A DNA stretch of 64,000 nt from Vibrio harveyi NBRC 15634 = ATCC 14126 = KCTC 12724 (GTDB lineage Bacteria > Pseudomonadota > Gammaproteobacteria > Enterobacterales > Vibrionaceae): NCBI RefSeq assembly GCF_001591145.1, contig NZ_BCUF01000008.1, forward strand, positions 78,846 through 142,845, read 5' to 3'. Positions within the stretch are counted from its first letter, which is position 1; each line of letters opens with the position of its first letter. The notes under the pieces are model-generated. The model searched no databases. It worked only from the letters and a program-made list of their open reading frames with translations, and had not been told where the DNA came from. The position numbers and the translations under genes were made by a program. Below, one piece after another: positions 26,439 through 35,873 of this stretch.

Positions 26439-27440
26439 CTATTTTTCCAATCGAGCCACATATTGCTTAGGCGTTAAACCACGATGTTTTTTGAACATAC
26501 GATTAAAGCTGGCCACATTGGTGTAACCGAGGCGCGCCGCTATATCTTCAATGCTGACGTGCTTACTCAACAAACCCGCAGCAACATTGCTCAATACGTA
26601 ACCCGATACCGTGGAGAAATTGAGACCTAGTTTATGAAGCCGGCGCTGAAACTGCTGGTCAGATAATCCTAACAACGCAGAGACACGCTCTAGCGTTGGT
26701 AATCCGTAATGACTGCTGTAGTGCACCACTTCATATATCACTTTCAGCTCATCTTCTGGATCTGGCATATTGAGTAAATCATCCAAATCGGAAAAACTCA
26801 TTGCTAAACGGTTGTCCTCGCGATGAATTACCTGTCGAGAAGCAAGACGGTCATCGCCGTTAATCCATATTTCGGTCTTGGGTTGGCTCCATTCTACTTC
26901 ACAGCCAAAGTACTCTTTATAGAGCTCACCGTTTTTCCTAGAGCCAGAAATCATCACGCGCAATGGTTTGTAATCTTGTCCCAGAAATTCACGTAAAATC
27001 TTAATCATGAAAATCGCACAGCGAATGCTGTCATGTACTTTCACTGAGGTTTCAACGAAGGGGTTATGGTAAGTCCACTTGATGATCTTCCCTGACTGCT
27101 CGCCAGCAAAAAAAGCCCCCGATTGCAGGTTACTCACTCCGTAATTCACACGTCGAATCGTACTGGCTAAATCGTTACCAGAAAATAACCATCGACCGAC
27201 AGGACCGAGTTTCTGCAATTCGATGCCACGACTCAAATTAAGCACCACATCAGGATCATTACTGAGTTGCTCAACACGTCGATACCATTCCGCGACCGCC
27301 TTTAAAGGCACCAATGTCATTGGGTTATGAAACACCGACGACGGGATCCCAAGCTCTTCAGAGCTCAAATTATACTTAGATAACGCGAGGTTATGCATAT
27401 TTAAAATACCCATCGCGCGAATAAATCGAACCGTTTTCAT
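26439..27440 (-). CDS. AraC family regulator (OruR/ArgR-like N-terminal domain)
   Basis: A 333-residue regulator from the ATG at 27440 (a TTG at 27446 is two codons earlier). Residues ~15-200 match the arabinose-binding-like N-terminal domain of the OruR/ToxR-like AraC subgroup. The C-terminal ~90 residues hold two helix-turn-helix motifs, the second with SIEDIAARLGYTNVASFNRMFKKHRGLTPKQY. It is divergent from the YiaW/YiaV-like pair, which it may control. Its effector is not known. Confidence 0.9.
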   Translation of the reverse strand: MKTVRFIRAMGILNMHNLALSKYNLSSEELGIPSSVFHNPMTLVPLKAVAEWYRRVEQLSNDPDVVLNLSRGIELQKLGPVGRWLFSGNDLASTIRRVNYGVSNLQSGAFFAGEQSGKIIKWTYHNPFVETSVKVHDSIRCAIFMIKILREFLGQDYKPLRVMISGSRKNGELYKEYFGCEVEWSQPKTEIWINGDDRLASRQVIHREDNRLAMSFSDLDDLLNMPDPEDELKVIYEVVHYSSHYGLPTLERVSALLGLSDQQFQRRLHKLGLNFSTVSGYVLSNVAAGLLSKHVSIEDIAARLGYTNVASFNRMFKKHRGLTPKQYVARLEK

Positions 27441-27547
27441 AACCAATTACATCAAATTTAATCTTCTAGTGATTGAATTTGTCACAAACCCTCACCTATT
27501 TCAATTCCAGATCACAATACGCCAACAGTTTGATAGAGGAGTGTTTA

Positions 27548-27874
27548 ATGAGTTTACTGAGTGTCCCATTTGTCGGAACAGGCGCAGATACAGCGTTACA
27601 TGTTGTCGCTGCCGTCGTTTTGATCGCGAGTGTCGCTGGCGCATGTTACGGCTTTTGGAAAATCCATGAGTTGCCAATCAATAAGGCACACAGCAAAGAC
27701 CATCACCAGATAGGGCTTATCACCGCCCTAACCTGGATAGGATTTGTCTGGCACTGGGTATGGGTGTTAGCCGTAATCTTTGCATTCGTTGATATGGAAA
27801 AAGCCATCATCAATCTGCGTGATACATGGAAAAGTAAACCGCAAACAGAAACACAGCCACAAGAGGAGGCATAA
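27548..27874 (+). CDS. Small inner-membrane protein, YiaW-like (DUF3302)
   Basis: A 108-residue protein with two hydrophobic segments (~20-42 and ~60-85) joined by a loop with IHELP, as in YiaW. ATG at 27548 follows AGAGGAG at ideal spacing. A longer frame opening at 27473 lacks such a site. It overlaps the next gene by one base (TAATG), and pairing with an HlyD-type protein reproduces the E. coli yiaW-yiaV arrangement. It probably forms a membrane complex with that protein. Function is not established. Confidence 0.8.
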   Translation: MSLLSVPFVGTGADTALHVVAAVVLIASVAGACYGFWKIHELPINKAHSKDHHQIGLITALTWIGFVWHWVWVLAVIFAFVDMEKAIINLRDTWKSKPQTETQPQEEA

Positions 27875-29097
27875 TGTTAGAAGGTTTAGCGGTATGGGCA
27901 CTCTTCATCTACCTGCTCCGTTTAGTCGGTATGCCTTGGAACAAAGCAACCAAATCGTTCGCTTATCTTGGCGGTTTAGGTTGGTTAATGTTCGTATGGG
28001 TAGGTCTCATTAACTTCACGCCTATGGACTTATCTGGCGGCTCTGTTGTGCAATCACCGCACATCCAATTGCGTCCAGATTCGACCAACGTGAAAGGCAA
28101 AGTTGACCATATTTACATCAAACCAAATCAACAGATTGAGAAAGGTCAGCTCATTTACGAACTCGATCCAACGCAGTATGAGATCGCATTGAACCAAGCA
28201 AACGTGTCAGCTGATTCGGCTCGAGTAGCACTGGCAACAGCACAAGGTGATATCGAGATTGAAGAAGCAAACCATCAAGCTCTGGTACAAGATCTAGAAA
28301 CCTCCAAGAGCCAATTAGAAGCGGCGAAAGTTGACTACAAATTGCAGAAAAAGATGCTCGATCGTTACGTTGAACAAAACCGTGTGGTCCAAAACACCAT
28401 CACGGAAAGCGACATCGACAAACAATCGAGTGCCGTTGATATGGCACGCCACAACGTGTTAACTCTTGAATCTCAAATTAAGAAGAAACAAGTTGATATC
28501 TCACGAGCAAAACTGGCAATTCATAAAGCAGAATTAGCAGTTGAAACCAAACAGGCTGAATTGCGCCAAGCTGAGGAGCAAATTGCAAAAGCGCAATGGG
28601 ATTTGAACAGTACAAAAGTTCACGCACCAGCAGATGGCTTTGTGACCAACTTTATCTTGCGTGAAGGTCAACGTGTTTCAATGATGCCGCGTATCAATAT
28701 GTACACCAACGAGAAGTACGTTCTGATGCGCGTCAATCACCAAGCGATTCGTAACATCAAACCAGGTCAACCTGCGGAATTCTCTTCTTCGGTTTATCCT
28801 GGCAAGATCTTCTCTGCAACCGTAGAGGGCATTGTTGAAGCGACTGGTGAGTCACAAGGCAACCTACTTGGTTTGGATGATTCCGTTCGCGCGACAACTG
28901 GCAAGAACTTACAGAATAAGCATCACTTTGTCCGCCTTAAGATTGACGAGCCAGAAGGCTACGATATCCCTGTCGGTTCGGTTGGCTTAGCATGGGTCAG
29001 CGGCGAGAAGCCGATCGGTTTCCTAGCGTTCTTGGATGTGATTCGTGGCATCATCATCCGAATGAAGTCTCAACTGTACTTCTTCTACTCTATCTAA
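27874..29097 (+). CDS. HlyD-family membrane-fusion protein, YiaV-like
   Basis: A 407-residue inner-membrane adaptor. Two hydrophobic stretches at the N-terminus (~5-20 and ~28-48) are followed by a split biotinyl-lipoyl motif (ATN... IKPNQQIEKGQLIYELDP and later HAPADGFVTNFILREGQRV). Between them is a long alpha-helical hairpin (~100-240). Such proteins bridge inner-membrane pumps to the envelope. No dedicated pump or outer-membrane channel is adjacent, only the YiaW-like protein. A terminator follows (29104-29132). Confidence 0.87.
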   Translation: MLEGLAVWALFIYLLRLVGMPWNKATKSFAYLGGLGWLMFVWVGLINFTPMDLSGGSVVQSPHIQLRPDSTNVKGKVDHIYIKPNQQIEKGQLIYELDPTQYEIALNQANVSADSARVALATAQGDIEIEEANHQALVQDLETSKSQLEAAKVDYKLQKKMLDRYVEQNRVVQNTITESDIDKQSSAVDMARHNVLTLESQIKKKQVDISRAKLAIHKAELAVETKQAELRQAEEQIAKAQWDLNSTKVHAPADGFVTNFILREGQRVSMMPRINMYTNEKYVLMRVNHQAIRNIKPGQPAEFSSSVYPGKIFSATVEGIVEATGESQGNLLGLDDSVRATTGKNLQNKHHFVRLKIDEPEGYDIPVGSVGLAWVSGEKPIGFLAFLDVIRGIIIRMKSQLYFFYSI

Positions 29098-29103
29098 ACT
29101 CAT

Positions 29104-29132
29104 AAACCGCCAGTTCTGCTGGCGGTTTTCTT
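29104..29132 (+). terminator. Terminator after yiaV-like gene
   Basis: AAACCGCCAG / CTGGCGGTTT stem followed by TCTTTTC. Confidence 0.88.
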
Positions 29133-29198
29133 TTCATTTGTATCCAAGCACGTACTTTTCCCGTATAACAAATAGTTAGTCATAAGCGGAGAAGATTC

Positions 29199-30521
29199 AT
29201 GTCGGCAAAGGAAAGAAGCCTACCTACCCATCGTATCTCAAGATTCAGCAAGTTTGCTTCCCTTGCAACCCGTGTCGCAGGCAACGTAATTGCAGAAGGC
29301 ACTAAACAAATCGCCAAAGGTAATAAACCTAAAGCGAAAGACCTGTTGCTGACGCCACAAAACATCGCGCGTTTAACAGACCAACTTGCTCACTTGCGTG
29401 GCGCTGCAATGAAGCTTGGTCAAATGCTCTCAATGGATGCTGGTGATGTTTTAGAACCTGAACTCGCCGATATTCTCTCCCGCCTTCGCTCCAATGCAGA
29501 CCCGATGCCAGCCAAACAGCTAAATGGAGTAATGGAAAGTTCATTAGGGACGAATTGGAAAGCCGAGTTCCTGTCCTTTAACTTCAAGCCAATTGCCAGT
29601 GCCTCAATCGGACAAGTACACCAAGCCTACAGCGACGGAGGTGATAACCTAGCAGTCAAAGTGCAATATCCTGGCATAAAAAAGAGCATCGACAGCGACG
29701 TAGACAACGTGGGTACTTTGCTCAAAGTCGTTGGGTTGATTCCCGAGTCTGTTGATTACAAAGGGTTGCTGGAAGAAGCCAAAAAGCAACTGCATGATGA
29801 AGCCGATTACGCACGAGAAGCGCAATTTGCCATTCGTTATCATGACGCTTTGAAGGATCACCCTCATTTTGTCGTGCCAAAGATTCACACTGAAAGTTGT
29901 TCAGAATCCGTTCTCGCTATGGAATTCATTGATGGCAGCCCGATTGAGCAAATTGAACACTATGACCAAAATACGCGTGACTTCGTTATGCACAGCCTGC
30001 TCGAATTGCTATTCCGAGAGCTGTTCGAATTCAAGATGGTGCAAACCGATCCCAACTTTGCCAACTATTTATACATAGAGAACACCCGTCAAATCGGCTT
30101 GTTAGATTTCGGTGCGACTCGCGAGTACAGCGAACGATTCAGCACTGGTTATCGCCAAGCTTTTGCATCGGTTGTTAACGACGACGAACAAGGCTTGAGC
30201 GATGCACTGGAACAGATTGGTTTCTTCAGCACAACCATCATGCCTACGCAGCGCCAAGCGATTCTTGATTTGGTAAAAATGGCATGTGAGCCAATGTTAG
30301 TGGATGAGCCTTATGACTTCAAAGCCAGTGGTTTAGCCCAGAAACTTAGAGAAGCTGGCACCATTCTAAGCATGGAGCAAGACTACTGGCACACGCCACC
30401 AGCAGATGCCCTATTCCTACATAGAAAGATCGGCGGAATGTACTTGCTGGCAGCCCGTATTGGCGCAAAAGTGAACATTCGCCAATTGGTCTCACCTTAC
30501 CTACAGATAAGTAACCAATAG
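29199..30521 (+). CDS. ABC1/AarF (UbiB-family) atypical kinase
   Basis: A 440-residue cytosolic protein of the ABC1/ADCK family. The KxGQ motif appears as AMKLGQMLSMD (~residues 66-76), the Ala-rich nucleotide loop as ASASIGQVHQA (~130-140), the ion-pair lysine in LAVKVQYPG and the metal Asp in LLDFGATREYS. UbiB itself has two C-terminal membrane helices, which are absent here, so this is a soluble paralogue rather than the ubiquinone-synthesis UbiB. Its ATG follows GGAGAAG. It is monocistronic, and its target is unknown. Confidence 0.88.
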   Translation: MSAKERSLPTHRISRFSKFASLATRVAGNVIAEGTKQIAKGNKPKAKDLLLTPQNIARLTDQLAHLRGAAMKLGQMLSMDAGDVLEPELADILSRLRSNADPMPAKQLNGVMESSLGTNWKAEFLSFNFKPIASASIGQVHQAYSDGGDNLAVKVQYPGIKKSIDSDVDNVGTLLKVVGLIPESVDYKGLLEEAKKQLHDEADYAREAQFAIRYHDALKDHPHFVVPKIHTESCSESVLAMEFIDGSPIEQIEHYDQNTRDFVMHSLLELLFRELFEFKMVQTDPNFANYLYIENTRQIGLLDFGATREYSERFSTGYRQAFASVVNDDEQGLSDALEQIGFFSTTIMPTQRQAILDLVKMACEPMLVDEPYDFKASGLAQKLREAGTILSMEQDYWHTPPADALFLHRKIGGMYLLAARIGAKVNIRQLVSPYLQISNQ

Positions 30522-30595
30522 GCTATTGTTTTTCTGCTATTTTCGAGTACCTTGATCAGCTGCCTATAAGAATAATCTGACTGTCGGGGTGCTCG

Positions 30596-31942
30596 GTGAG
30601 TAAGTTTCAAGACCTCTCCACTCTAATCGAACAAATTGTCCAAGCAGACGAAGCGGATCAAGTCACCGCTTTGAATGATTCTATCGAATGCGGTCTCGAG
30701 CCCGGTGCTGTTGCGCTGATCCTCGAAGCCTTTCCTATCGATGATCGTGTGCGCTTGTGGCGTGCATTACCACTAGAGCTACATATTGATGTACTAACGG
30801 AAATGCGTGCTGAAGTGCGCCTTTCTATCATCGAAGCATTATCGGAAATAGAGCTAAAGCTCACGCTAGCCAAGCTAGATAACTTATCTTTAATCGAATG
30901 GGCAGACTCTCTGCCAGAAGAGTTCATCAATGAAGCACTAGAGCTTATCGAGAAAGATGAACTTGAGCTTTATGATCAAGCGAACGAATACGAAGACGAA
31001 CAACTCGGTCGTTGGGCAGAGCGTAAGATAATCACCCTCCCTTTTAATATCACCGTTGGTAAAGCAAGACGCTTGATGGAGCGCTATAGCTACGATACAC
31101 CACAGCAAGTGTATCTCATCAACCGTAAGAAACAGTTTCGTGGTGCGGTAAACTACTATGAAATCTTGCGTAGTGAAGCTGACGTCCGCCTTAAAACTTT
31201 AGCGATTGAGACCGTCACCGTACTCGATAGTAAAATGGAACTTCCGGAAGCAGTGGAAGCACTTGAGCACAGTGCGCTTCCGGCACTTCCGGTTACCGAT
31301 GCGGATCAAACCCTGATCGGTGAAGTGGATTGGCAATTTGCATTGAGTACTCAACGTGAAATCTACGAAGCACGTTTGATGGCGGGTACCGGTATGGACG
31401 AAGGCGATGACTTATTCGCCCCTGTTTTAAAGAGTTCGCAAAAGCGTGGAGTTTGGTTGGGTATAAATTTACTCACTGCAATTCTAGCCTCCGTCACCAT
31501 TGGTCTATTTGAAGACGTGATTGCACAGGTGGTCGCCCTTGCTGTGCTGATGCCAATAGTAGCCTCAATGGGTGGTATCGCTGGTAGCCAAACACTGACC
31601 CTGATGGTTCGTGCTATGGCATTAAACCAGATCACTCCAGGTAACCGTTTTGCATTACTCAAAAACGAATTGGGAATCGGCTCTCTTAATGCATTGCTGT
31701 GGGCGCTGATCATCGGTGGTTTAGCAGGGCTTTGGTTCCAATCTCCCGTATTGGGCGGCACCATTGCTCTGGCGATCATCGTCAATATTGTTACTGCAGC
31801 CTTATTTGGTGTGCTTATCCCAATAGTTTTAGACAAGCTCAAACTCGATCCAGCATTGGCGGGCTCAGTGATTCTGACCACGGTAACGGATGTCGTTGGC
31901 TTCTTTGCCTTCTTAGGTACCGCAAGCCTAGTAATGTTATAA
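30596..31942 (+). CDS. mgtE: MgtE-family magnesium transporter
   Basis: A 448-residue Mg2+ channel/transporter. Order: N-terminal superhelical MgtE domain (~20-125), CBS pair (~135-250), plug helix, then five membrane helices (~285-445) with the conserved pore segment MPIVASMGGIAGSQTLTLMVRA. Start is GTG at 30596 after GGGGTG. The cytosolic domains sense Mg2+ in this family. There is no hairpin terminator downstream; the Qrr promoter lies ~140 bases beyond. Confidence 0.93.
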   Translation: MSKFQDLSTLIEQIVQADEADQVTALNDSIECGLEPGAVALILEAFPIDDRVRLWRALPLELHIDVLTEMRAEVRLSIIEALSEIELKLTLAKLDNLSLIEWADSLPEEFINEALELIEKDELELYDQANEYEDEQLGRWAERKIITLPFNITVGKARRLMERYSYDTPQQVYLINRKKQFRGAVNYYEILRSEADVRLKTLAIETVTVLDSKMELPEAVEALEHSALPALPVTDADQTLIGEVDWQFALSTQREIYEARLMAGTGMDEGDDLFAPVLKSSQKRGVWLGINLLTAILASVTIGLFEDVIAQVVALAVLMPIVASMGGIAGSQTLTLMVRAMALNQITPGNRFALLKNELGIGSLNALLWALIIGGLAGLWFQSPVLGGTIALAIIVNIVTAALFGVLIPIVLDKLKLDPALAGSVILTTVTDVVGFFAFLGTASLVML

Positions 31943-31991
31943 AAAGAATTACTCTAGTTAATTAATTCATCATTAGCATTATAATTACAAA

Positions 31992-32017
31992 TTGCAATCC
32001 GCATTTGCAATTTGCAA
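31992..32017 (+). promoter_or_regulatory. Two abutting LuxO-binding-site-like elements
   Basis: TTGCAATTTGCAA (32005-32017) is an exact match to the LuxO site pattern TTGCA-W3-TGCAA. The adjoining TTGCAATCCGCAT (31992-32004) is a weaker copy with two mismatches. They lie ~65-90 bases upstream of the sigma-54 promoter, the normal distance for an enhancer of a qrr gene. Confidence 0.85.
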
Positions 32018-32079
32018 CAAACAGCTAAATTTAGGCAACTCATATCACAGAAACCGTGTTTTTTCGGTGGTTTTAAAGT

Positions 32080-32096
32080 TGGCACACTAACTGCAT
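32080..32096 (+). promoter_or_regulatory. Sigma-54 promoter of the Qrr gene
   Basis: TGGCACACTAACTGCAT has the invariant GG (32081-32082) and GC (32093-32094) ten bases apart, matching the -24/-12 consensus. Transcription would start near 32106. Confidence 0.92.
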
Positions 32097-32105
32097 TGTT
32101 TAAAG

Positions 32106-32213
32106 TGACCCTTCTTAAGCCGAGGGTCACCTAGCCAACTGACGTTGTTAGTGAACTTGAATTTGTTCACAAGTATATAAGCCAATCGCACTCTTTGCGG
32201 TTGGCTATTTTTT
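32106..32213 (+). ncRNA. Qrr quorum-regulatory small RNA
   Basis: About 108 nt, Hfq-dependent sRNA that pairs with the mRNAs for the LuxR/OpaR-type master regulator, AphA and others at low cell density. The first stem-loop (TGACCC TTCTTAAGCCGA GGGTCA) and the invariant core that follows (CCTAGCCAACTGACG, then TTGTTAGTGAA) are unmistakable. A terminator stem GCCAATCGC / GCGGTTGGC and a T-run (32207-32214) end it. The promoter is sigma-54 with LuxO sites. Vibrios of this clade carry four or five qrr genes; I cannot tell which number this is. Confidence 0.97.
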
Positions 32214-32215
32214 TG

Positions 32216-32755
32216 TCTATTCCTTCTCCAACTTCTTCGATTTACCCTCCCGCGCTCAGCAATCAACCTTATTCAATAACTTTACAATCGATTACACACG
32301 TAAAAGTTACGATATTATCTGTTAGAAATACCCACTTAAGCCAAACTATCAAGTCAAACCCACAAAAGAATAAGCTTACAAATCGCCTTTCGATTAAATA
32401 ACAAACAACGGTTACCAGCAAGCTCATAAAAACGTTTGCCAACCATCACTAAAATCAATCAAATCGCAATTTTATAAACAAACCACATAAATATGACATC
32501 ATAACCACGAACTACCAATGACACCGATTTCATTACACATTACAGAAAACAAAACCCACTTGTAGCTAAACTTTTTTGATTTTTCAAAAAACCATAACAC
32601 CATGTTTTAAAAAGTATTAATAAATAAAAACCTTAAAACAAACGCTTAAGTGATAAAAAACCCATTGACTATGAGATTTACATCACGATAATACGCGCCG
32701 TTTGCCCAGAAATTGGGATCTATAATTCGTTTTAATTTTCTTTGCGGAGGTAAAA
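32216..32755. other. AT-rich intergenic region between Qrr and codB
   Basis: No gene is supported. AAAACGTTTGCC (~32428-32440) resembles half of a PurR operator (ACGCAAAC/GTTTGCGT), of interest because codBA is PurR-controlled in E. coli, but the other half is poor. The codB promoter must lie near the right end, with AGGAGG-like GGAGG just before the codB start. Confidence 0.4.
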
Positions 32756-33994
32756 ATGGCTGCAGACAATAACTACAGTCTTGGACCGGTTCCTAACACT
32801 GCCAGAAAGGGTGTTGCATCATTAACCATGGTAATGTTGGGACTCACTTTCTTCTCCGCAAGTATGTGGACAGGCGGTTCGCTCGGTACCGGACTTTCTT
32901 TTGATGATTTCTTCCTCGCTGTTCTTATTGGTAACCTAATCCTCGGCATCTACACTTCTTTCCTCGGTTACATCGGCGCTTCTACTGGTCTCTCTACTCA
33001 CCTCCTTGCTCGTTTCTCATTTGGCTCTAAAGGCTCTTGGCTCCCTTCCGCTCTTCTTGGCGGCACACAAGTTGGTTGGTTTGGTGTTGGCGTGGCTATG
33101 TTTGCAATTCCAGTAAACAAAGCAACAGGCATTGACACAAACACACTCATTATCATTTCTGGTCTACTCATGACTGCAACGGTTTACTTCGGTATCTCTG
33201 CACTAATGGTACTTTCAGCGATTGCAGTACCAGCGATTGCTCTGCTTGGTGGTTACTCAGTAGTCGAAGCGGTAAACAGCGTTGGTGGTGTAGCTGAGCT
33301 ACAAAAAGTACAACCAGCGCAACCTATCGACTTTTCTGTAGCGCTAGCAATGGTCGTTGGCTCATTTGTCAGTGCAGGGACACTAACTGCAGACTTCGTA
33401 CGTTTCGGCAAAAAGCCAAAAGGTGCCGTGATGGTCACAATGGTGGCATTCTTCATCGGTAACTCATTGATGTTCATCTTCGGTGCCGCAGGTGCCGCAG
33501 TAACCGGTCAATCAGACATTTCAGAAGTGATGATTGCGCAAGGTCTTCTTATCCCAGCTATCATCGTGCTTGGCTTAAACATCTGGACAACCAATGACAA
33601 TGCGCTTTACGCATCAGGTCTAGGATTCTCCAACATCACAGGCTTGCCAAGTAAATACATCTCTATGGCAAACGGTTTAATAGGTACATTGTGCGCACTA
33701 TGGCTGTACAATAACTTTGTAGGCTGGTTAACCTTCCTATCGCTTGCAATTCCACCAATTGGTGGCGTCATTATTGCGGACTTCTTCATGAACCGTAAAC
33801 GTTACACAAATTTCGCAGCAGCAGAGTTCCAAACGGTCAACTGGGCTGGCATTATCGCGGTAGCGATTGGCGTTGCAGCAGGTCACTTCCTTCCGGGCGT
33901 AGTACCTGTGAACGCGGTACTAGGCGGCACAATCAGCTACCTGATTCTAAATCCTATTCTTAATAAAAAGACACTGGCACAGCAGCCAGCGTAA
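32756..33994 (+). CDS. codB: Cytosine permease CodB
   Basis: A 412-residue inner-membrane NCS1 symporter, close to the E. coli CodB length (419), with about twelve hydrophobic segments. Characteristic stretches are SLGPVPNTARKGVASL at the N-terminus and the conserved SAGTLTADFVRFGKKP in the middle. ATG follows GCGGAGG. It lies nine bases upstream of codA, forming the classic cytosine-salvage operon: uptake here, deamination next. Confidence 0.95.
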   Translation: MAADNNYSLGPVPNTARKGVASLTMVMLGLTFFSASMWTGGSLGTGLSFDDFFLAVLIGNLILGIYTSFLGYIGASTGLSTHLLARFSFGSKGSWLPSALLGGTQVGWFGVGVAMFAIPVNKATGIDTNTLIIISGLLMTATVYFGISALMVLSAIAVPAIALLGGYSVVEAVNSVGGVAELQKVQPAQPIDFSVALAMVVGSFVSAGTLTADFVRFGKKPKGAVMVTMVAFFIGNSLMFIFGAAGAAVTGQSDISEVMIAQGLLIPAIIVLGLNIWTTNDNALYASGLGFSNITGLPSKYISMANGLIGTLCALWLYNNFVGWLTFLSLAIPPIGGVIIADFFMNRKRYTNFAAAEFQTVNWAGIIAVAIGVAAGHFLPGVVPVNAVLGGTISYLILNPILNKKTLAQQPA

Positions 33995-34003
33995 GGAACC
34001 ATC

Positions 34004-35281
34004 ATGACAACACTATTGATCAAGAACGCAACGCTTAAGGGACAGGAAGGTCTCCAGCAAATTTTGATTGAGGATGGTCAATTCAAGCGTATTGAAGACA
34101 ATAATGTAGAACTAGATTACACAGGTGACACTCTTGATGCGGAGGGCGGCATGGCTGTCGCGCCATTCTGTGAGCCGCACATTCACCTAGACACCACGCA
34201 AACCGCTGGTGAGCCGAGCTGGAACATCTCTGGTACACTTTTCGAAGGTATCGAGCGTTGGGCTGAGCGCAAAGAAATGCTGTCGATTGAAGACGTAAAA
34301 TCACGTGCGAAACAAACACTTAAGTGGCAAATTGCAAACGGTGTACAGCACGTTCGTACTCACGTTGACGTTTCTGACCCTACTCTAATTGCTCTAAAAG
34401 CAATGGTAGAAGTACGCGAAGAAATGAAAGAGTGGGTAGACATCCAAATCGTTGCGTTTCCACAAGAAGGCATTCTGTCTTATCCGAACGGCAAAGAATT
34501 GCTAGAAGAGGCAGTTCAGTTGGGTGCTGACGTTATTGGTGCTATTCCTCACTTTGAATTCACTCGTGAGTACGGCATCGAGTCTCTACACTACGTTTTC
34601 GAACTGGCACAGAAATACGACCGTTTGATCGACGTACACTGTGATGAGATCGATGACGAACAATCACGCTTTGTTGAAACGCTTGCAGCGCTAGCGCACA
34701 AGTTCAACATGGGTCACAAGGTAACCGCAAGCCATACAACGGCGATGGGCTCTTACAACGGTGCTTACGCATCTCGCCTGTTCCGCCTGCTACGCATGTC
34801 TGGCATCAACTTTGTTGCAAACCCATTGGTGAACATCCACCTTCAAGGTCGCTTCGATGATTACCCGAAACGCCGTGGTGTGACTCGTGTAAAAGAAATG
34901 CTGAACGCCAACATCAACGTATGTTTTGGTCACGATGACGTCTTTGATCCTTGGTACCCACTAGGCACTGCAAACATGCTGCAAGTTCTGCACATGGGTC
35001 TGCACGTATGTCAGGTAATGGGTTACGACCAAATCAACAACTCACTTGATCTGATCAGCACCAATTCAGCACGCACACTGAACATTCAAGACAAACACGG
35101 CATTGAAGCAGGTAAGCCAGGTAGCTTGCTTATCCTTCCTGCAGAAAATGGTTTTGATGCAGTGCGCCGCCAAGTACCTGTTCGCTACTCTGTTCGCCAC
35201 GGTAAAGTCATTGCTGAAACTCAACCGGCAACAACGCACATTCACCTTGGTCAACAAGAGCAAGTAACGTACAAGCGTTAA
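34004..35281 (+). CDS. codA: Cytosine deaminase CodA
   Basis: A 425-residue metal-dependent amidohydrolase converting cytosine to uracil and ammonia. The HxH metal site is PHIHLDTT (His59, His61). Further ligands are in [10 protein letters not shown] and SHTTAMGS, with the metal Asp in [12 protein letters not shown]. Length and motifs match E. coli CodA (427 aa). Transcription ends at a strong hairpin (35303-35334), which is shared with a convergent small gene. Confidence 0.96.
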   Translation: MTTLLIKNATLKGQEGLQQILIEDGQFKRIEDNNVELDYTGDTLDAEGGMAVAPFCEPHIHLDTTQTAGEPSWNISGTLFEGIERWAERKEMLSIEDVKSRAKQTLKWQIANGVQHVRTHVDVSDPTLIALKAMVEVREEMKEWVDIQIVAFPQEGILSYPNGKELLEEAVQLGADVIGAIPHFEFTREYGIESLHYVFELAQKYDRLIDVHCDEIDDEQSRFVETLAALAHKFNMGHKVTASHTTAMGSYNGAYASRLFRLLRMSGINFVANPLVNIHLQGRFDDYPKRRGVTRVKEMLNANINVCFGHDDVFDPWYPLGTANMLQVLHMGLHVCQVMGYDQINNSLDLISTNSARTLNIQDKHGIEAGKPGSLLILPAENGFDAVRRQVPVRYSVRHGKVIAETQPATTHIHLGQQEQVTYKR

Positions 35282-35302
35282 TCTCTAATCTGCACATACA
35301 AA

Positions 35303-35334
35303 AAAGGGTCTGACTTGCATCAGACCCTTTTTTA
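35303..35334. terminator. Terminator after codA
   Basis: AAAAAGGGTCTGA / TCAGACCCTTTTTT stem. It can serve both codA and the convergent 60-residue frame, whose stop codon lies in its tail. Confidence 0.92.
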
Positions 35335-35514
35335 TTTCTTTACGCGTTGCGTTAGCTGTCTACGGCAACTAATGACATTTCTTAGCAACGAGGGTGTATT
35401 CCCTAAATAAACAACCTTGCCATCTTGATCAATGATTGCAGGAACAACCTTTAAGCCTTTCATGTCTGCGCCGTATTCCACCAACTTACGCTCTAGCTCA
35501 TATAAATCCTGCAT
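35332..35514 (-). CDS. Small hypothetical protein
   Basis: A 60-residue product from the ATG at 35514. The middle (VVPAIIDQDGKVVYLGNTPSLL) reads like a thioredoxin-fold beta-hairpin after a cis-Pro, as in small glutaredoxin-like proteins. No CxxC is present, and only one Cys near the end. The ribosome site is weak. A possible FNR-type site lies upstream (35580-35593). It could be a real small gene or a remnant of a larger one. Confidence 0.5.
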   Translation of the reverse strand: MQDLYELERKLVEYGADMKGLKVVPAIIDQDGKVVYLGNTPSLLRNVISCRRQLTQRVKK

Positions 35515-35579
35515 AGCTTAGGCTCAATTTATAATTCTCAATTTCGCGTGAATGCTATCCCTCTGAAGGAGGATTAATA

Positions 35580-35593
35580 TTGATCCAGATCAC
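35580..35593. promoter_or_regulatory. Possible FNR/CRP-type site
   Basis: TTGATCCAGATCAC matches the FNR consensus TTGAT-N4-ATCAA with one mismatch. It lies 66-79 bases upstream of the small minus-strand gene. It is followed by ~280 bases without a recognised gene, then a hairpin (35874-35901). Confidence 0.3.
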
Positions 35594-35873
35594 AAAATGG
35601 CGATCCAGTTTATGCTTGGCTCAAACATGAGACAGCACAAGCGATCTTGCGCTATTTCCACCATTTTAGATTGTTATCTGTTGTGATATTACTTCAAATT
35701 ATATTTCAGAATATAGATAGTTTACGTAATAAATATTTGCACTCGTGTTGAACAAGCACTAAAGTTAGCAAGTTAGTTGAGCTTTATATTAAAAAGCCAA
35801 AAATCGCCCAAAGTAGATTTACCACTAACAACGTCAAAATTAGTGCTTATAAAATAAAAGAATAAAACCATAT

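Noticed and set aside
31363..31881. 172-codon antisense frame within mgtE
   Set aside because: It lies opposite conserved membrane helices of MgtE, a common artefact of hydrophobic coding sequence.
32195..32401. Open frame beginning in the Qrr terminator
   Set aside because: It begins inside the terminator stem-loop of the sRNA, has low-complexity Ser/Thr-rich composition and has no ribosome site.
32428..32440. PurR operator upstream of codB
   Set aside because: Only one half-site matches well and it is ~320 bases from the start codon; it is mentioned with the intergenic region but not called.
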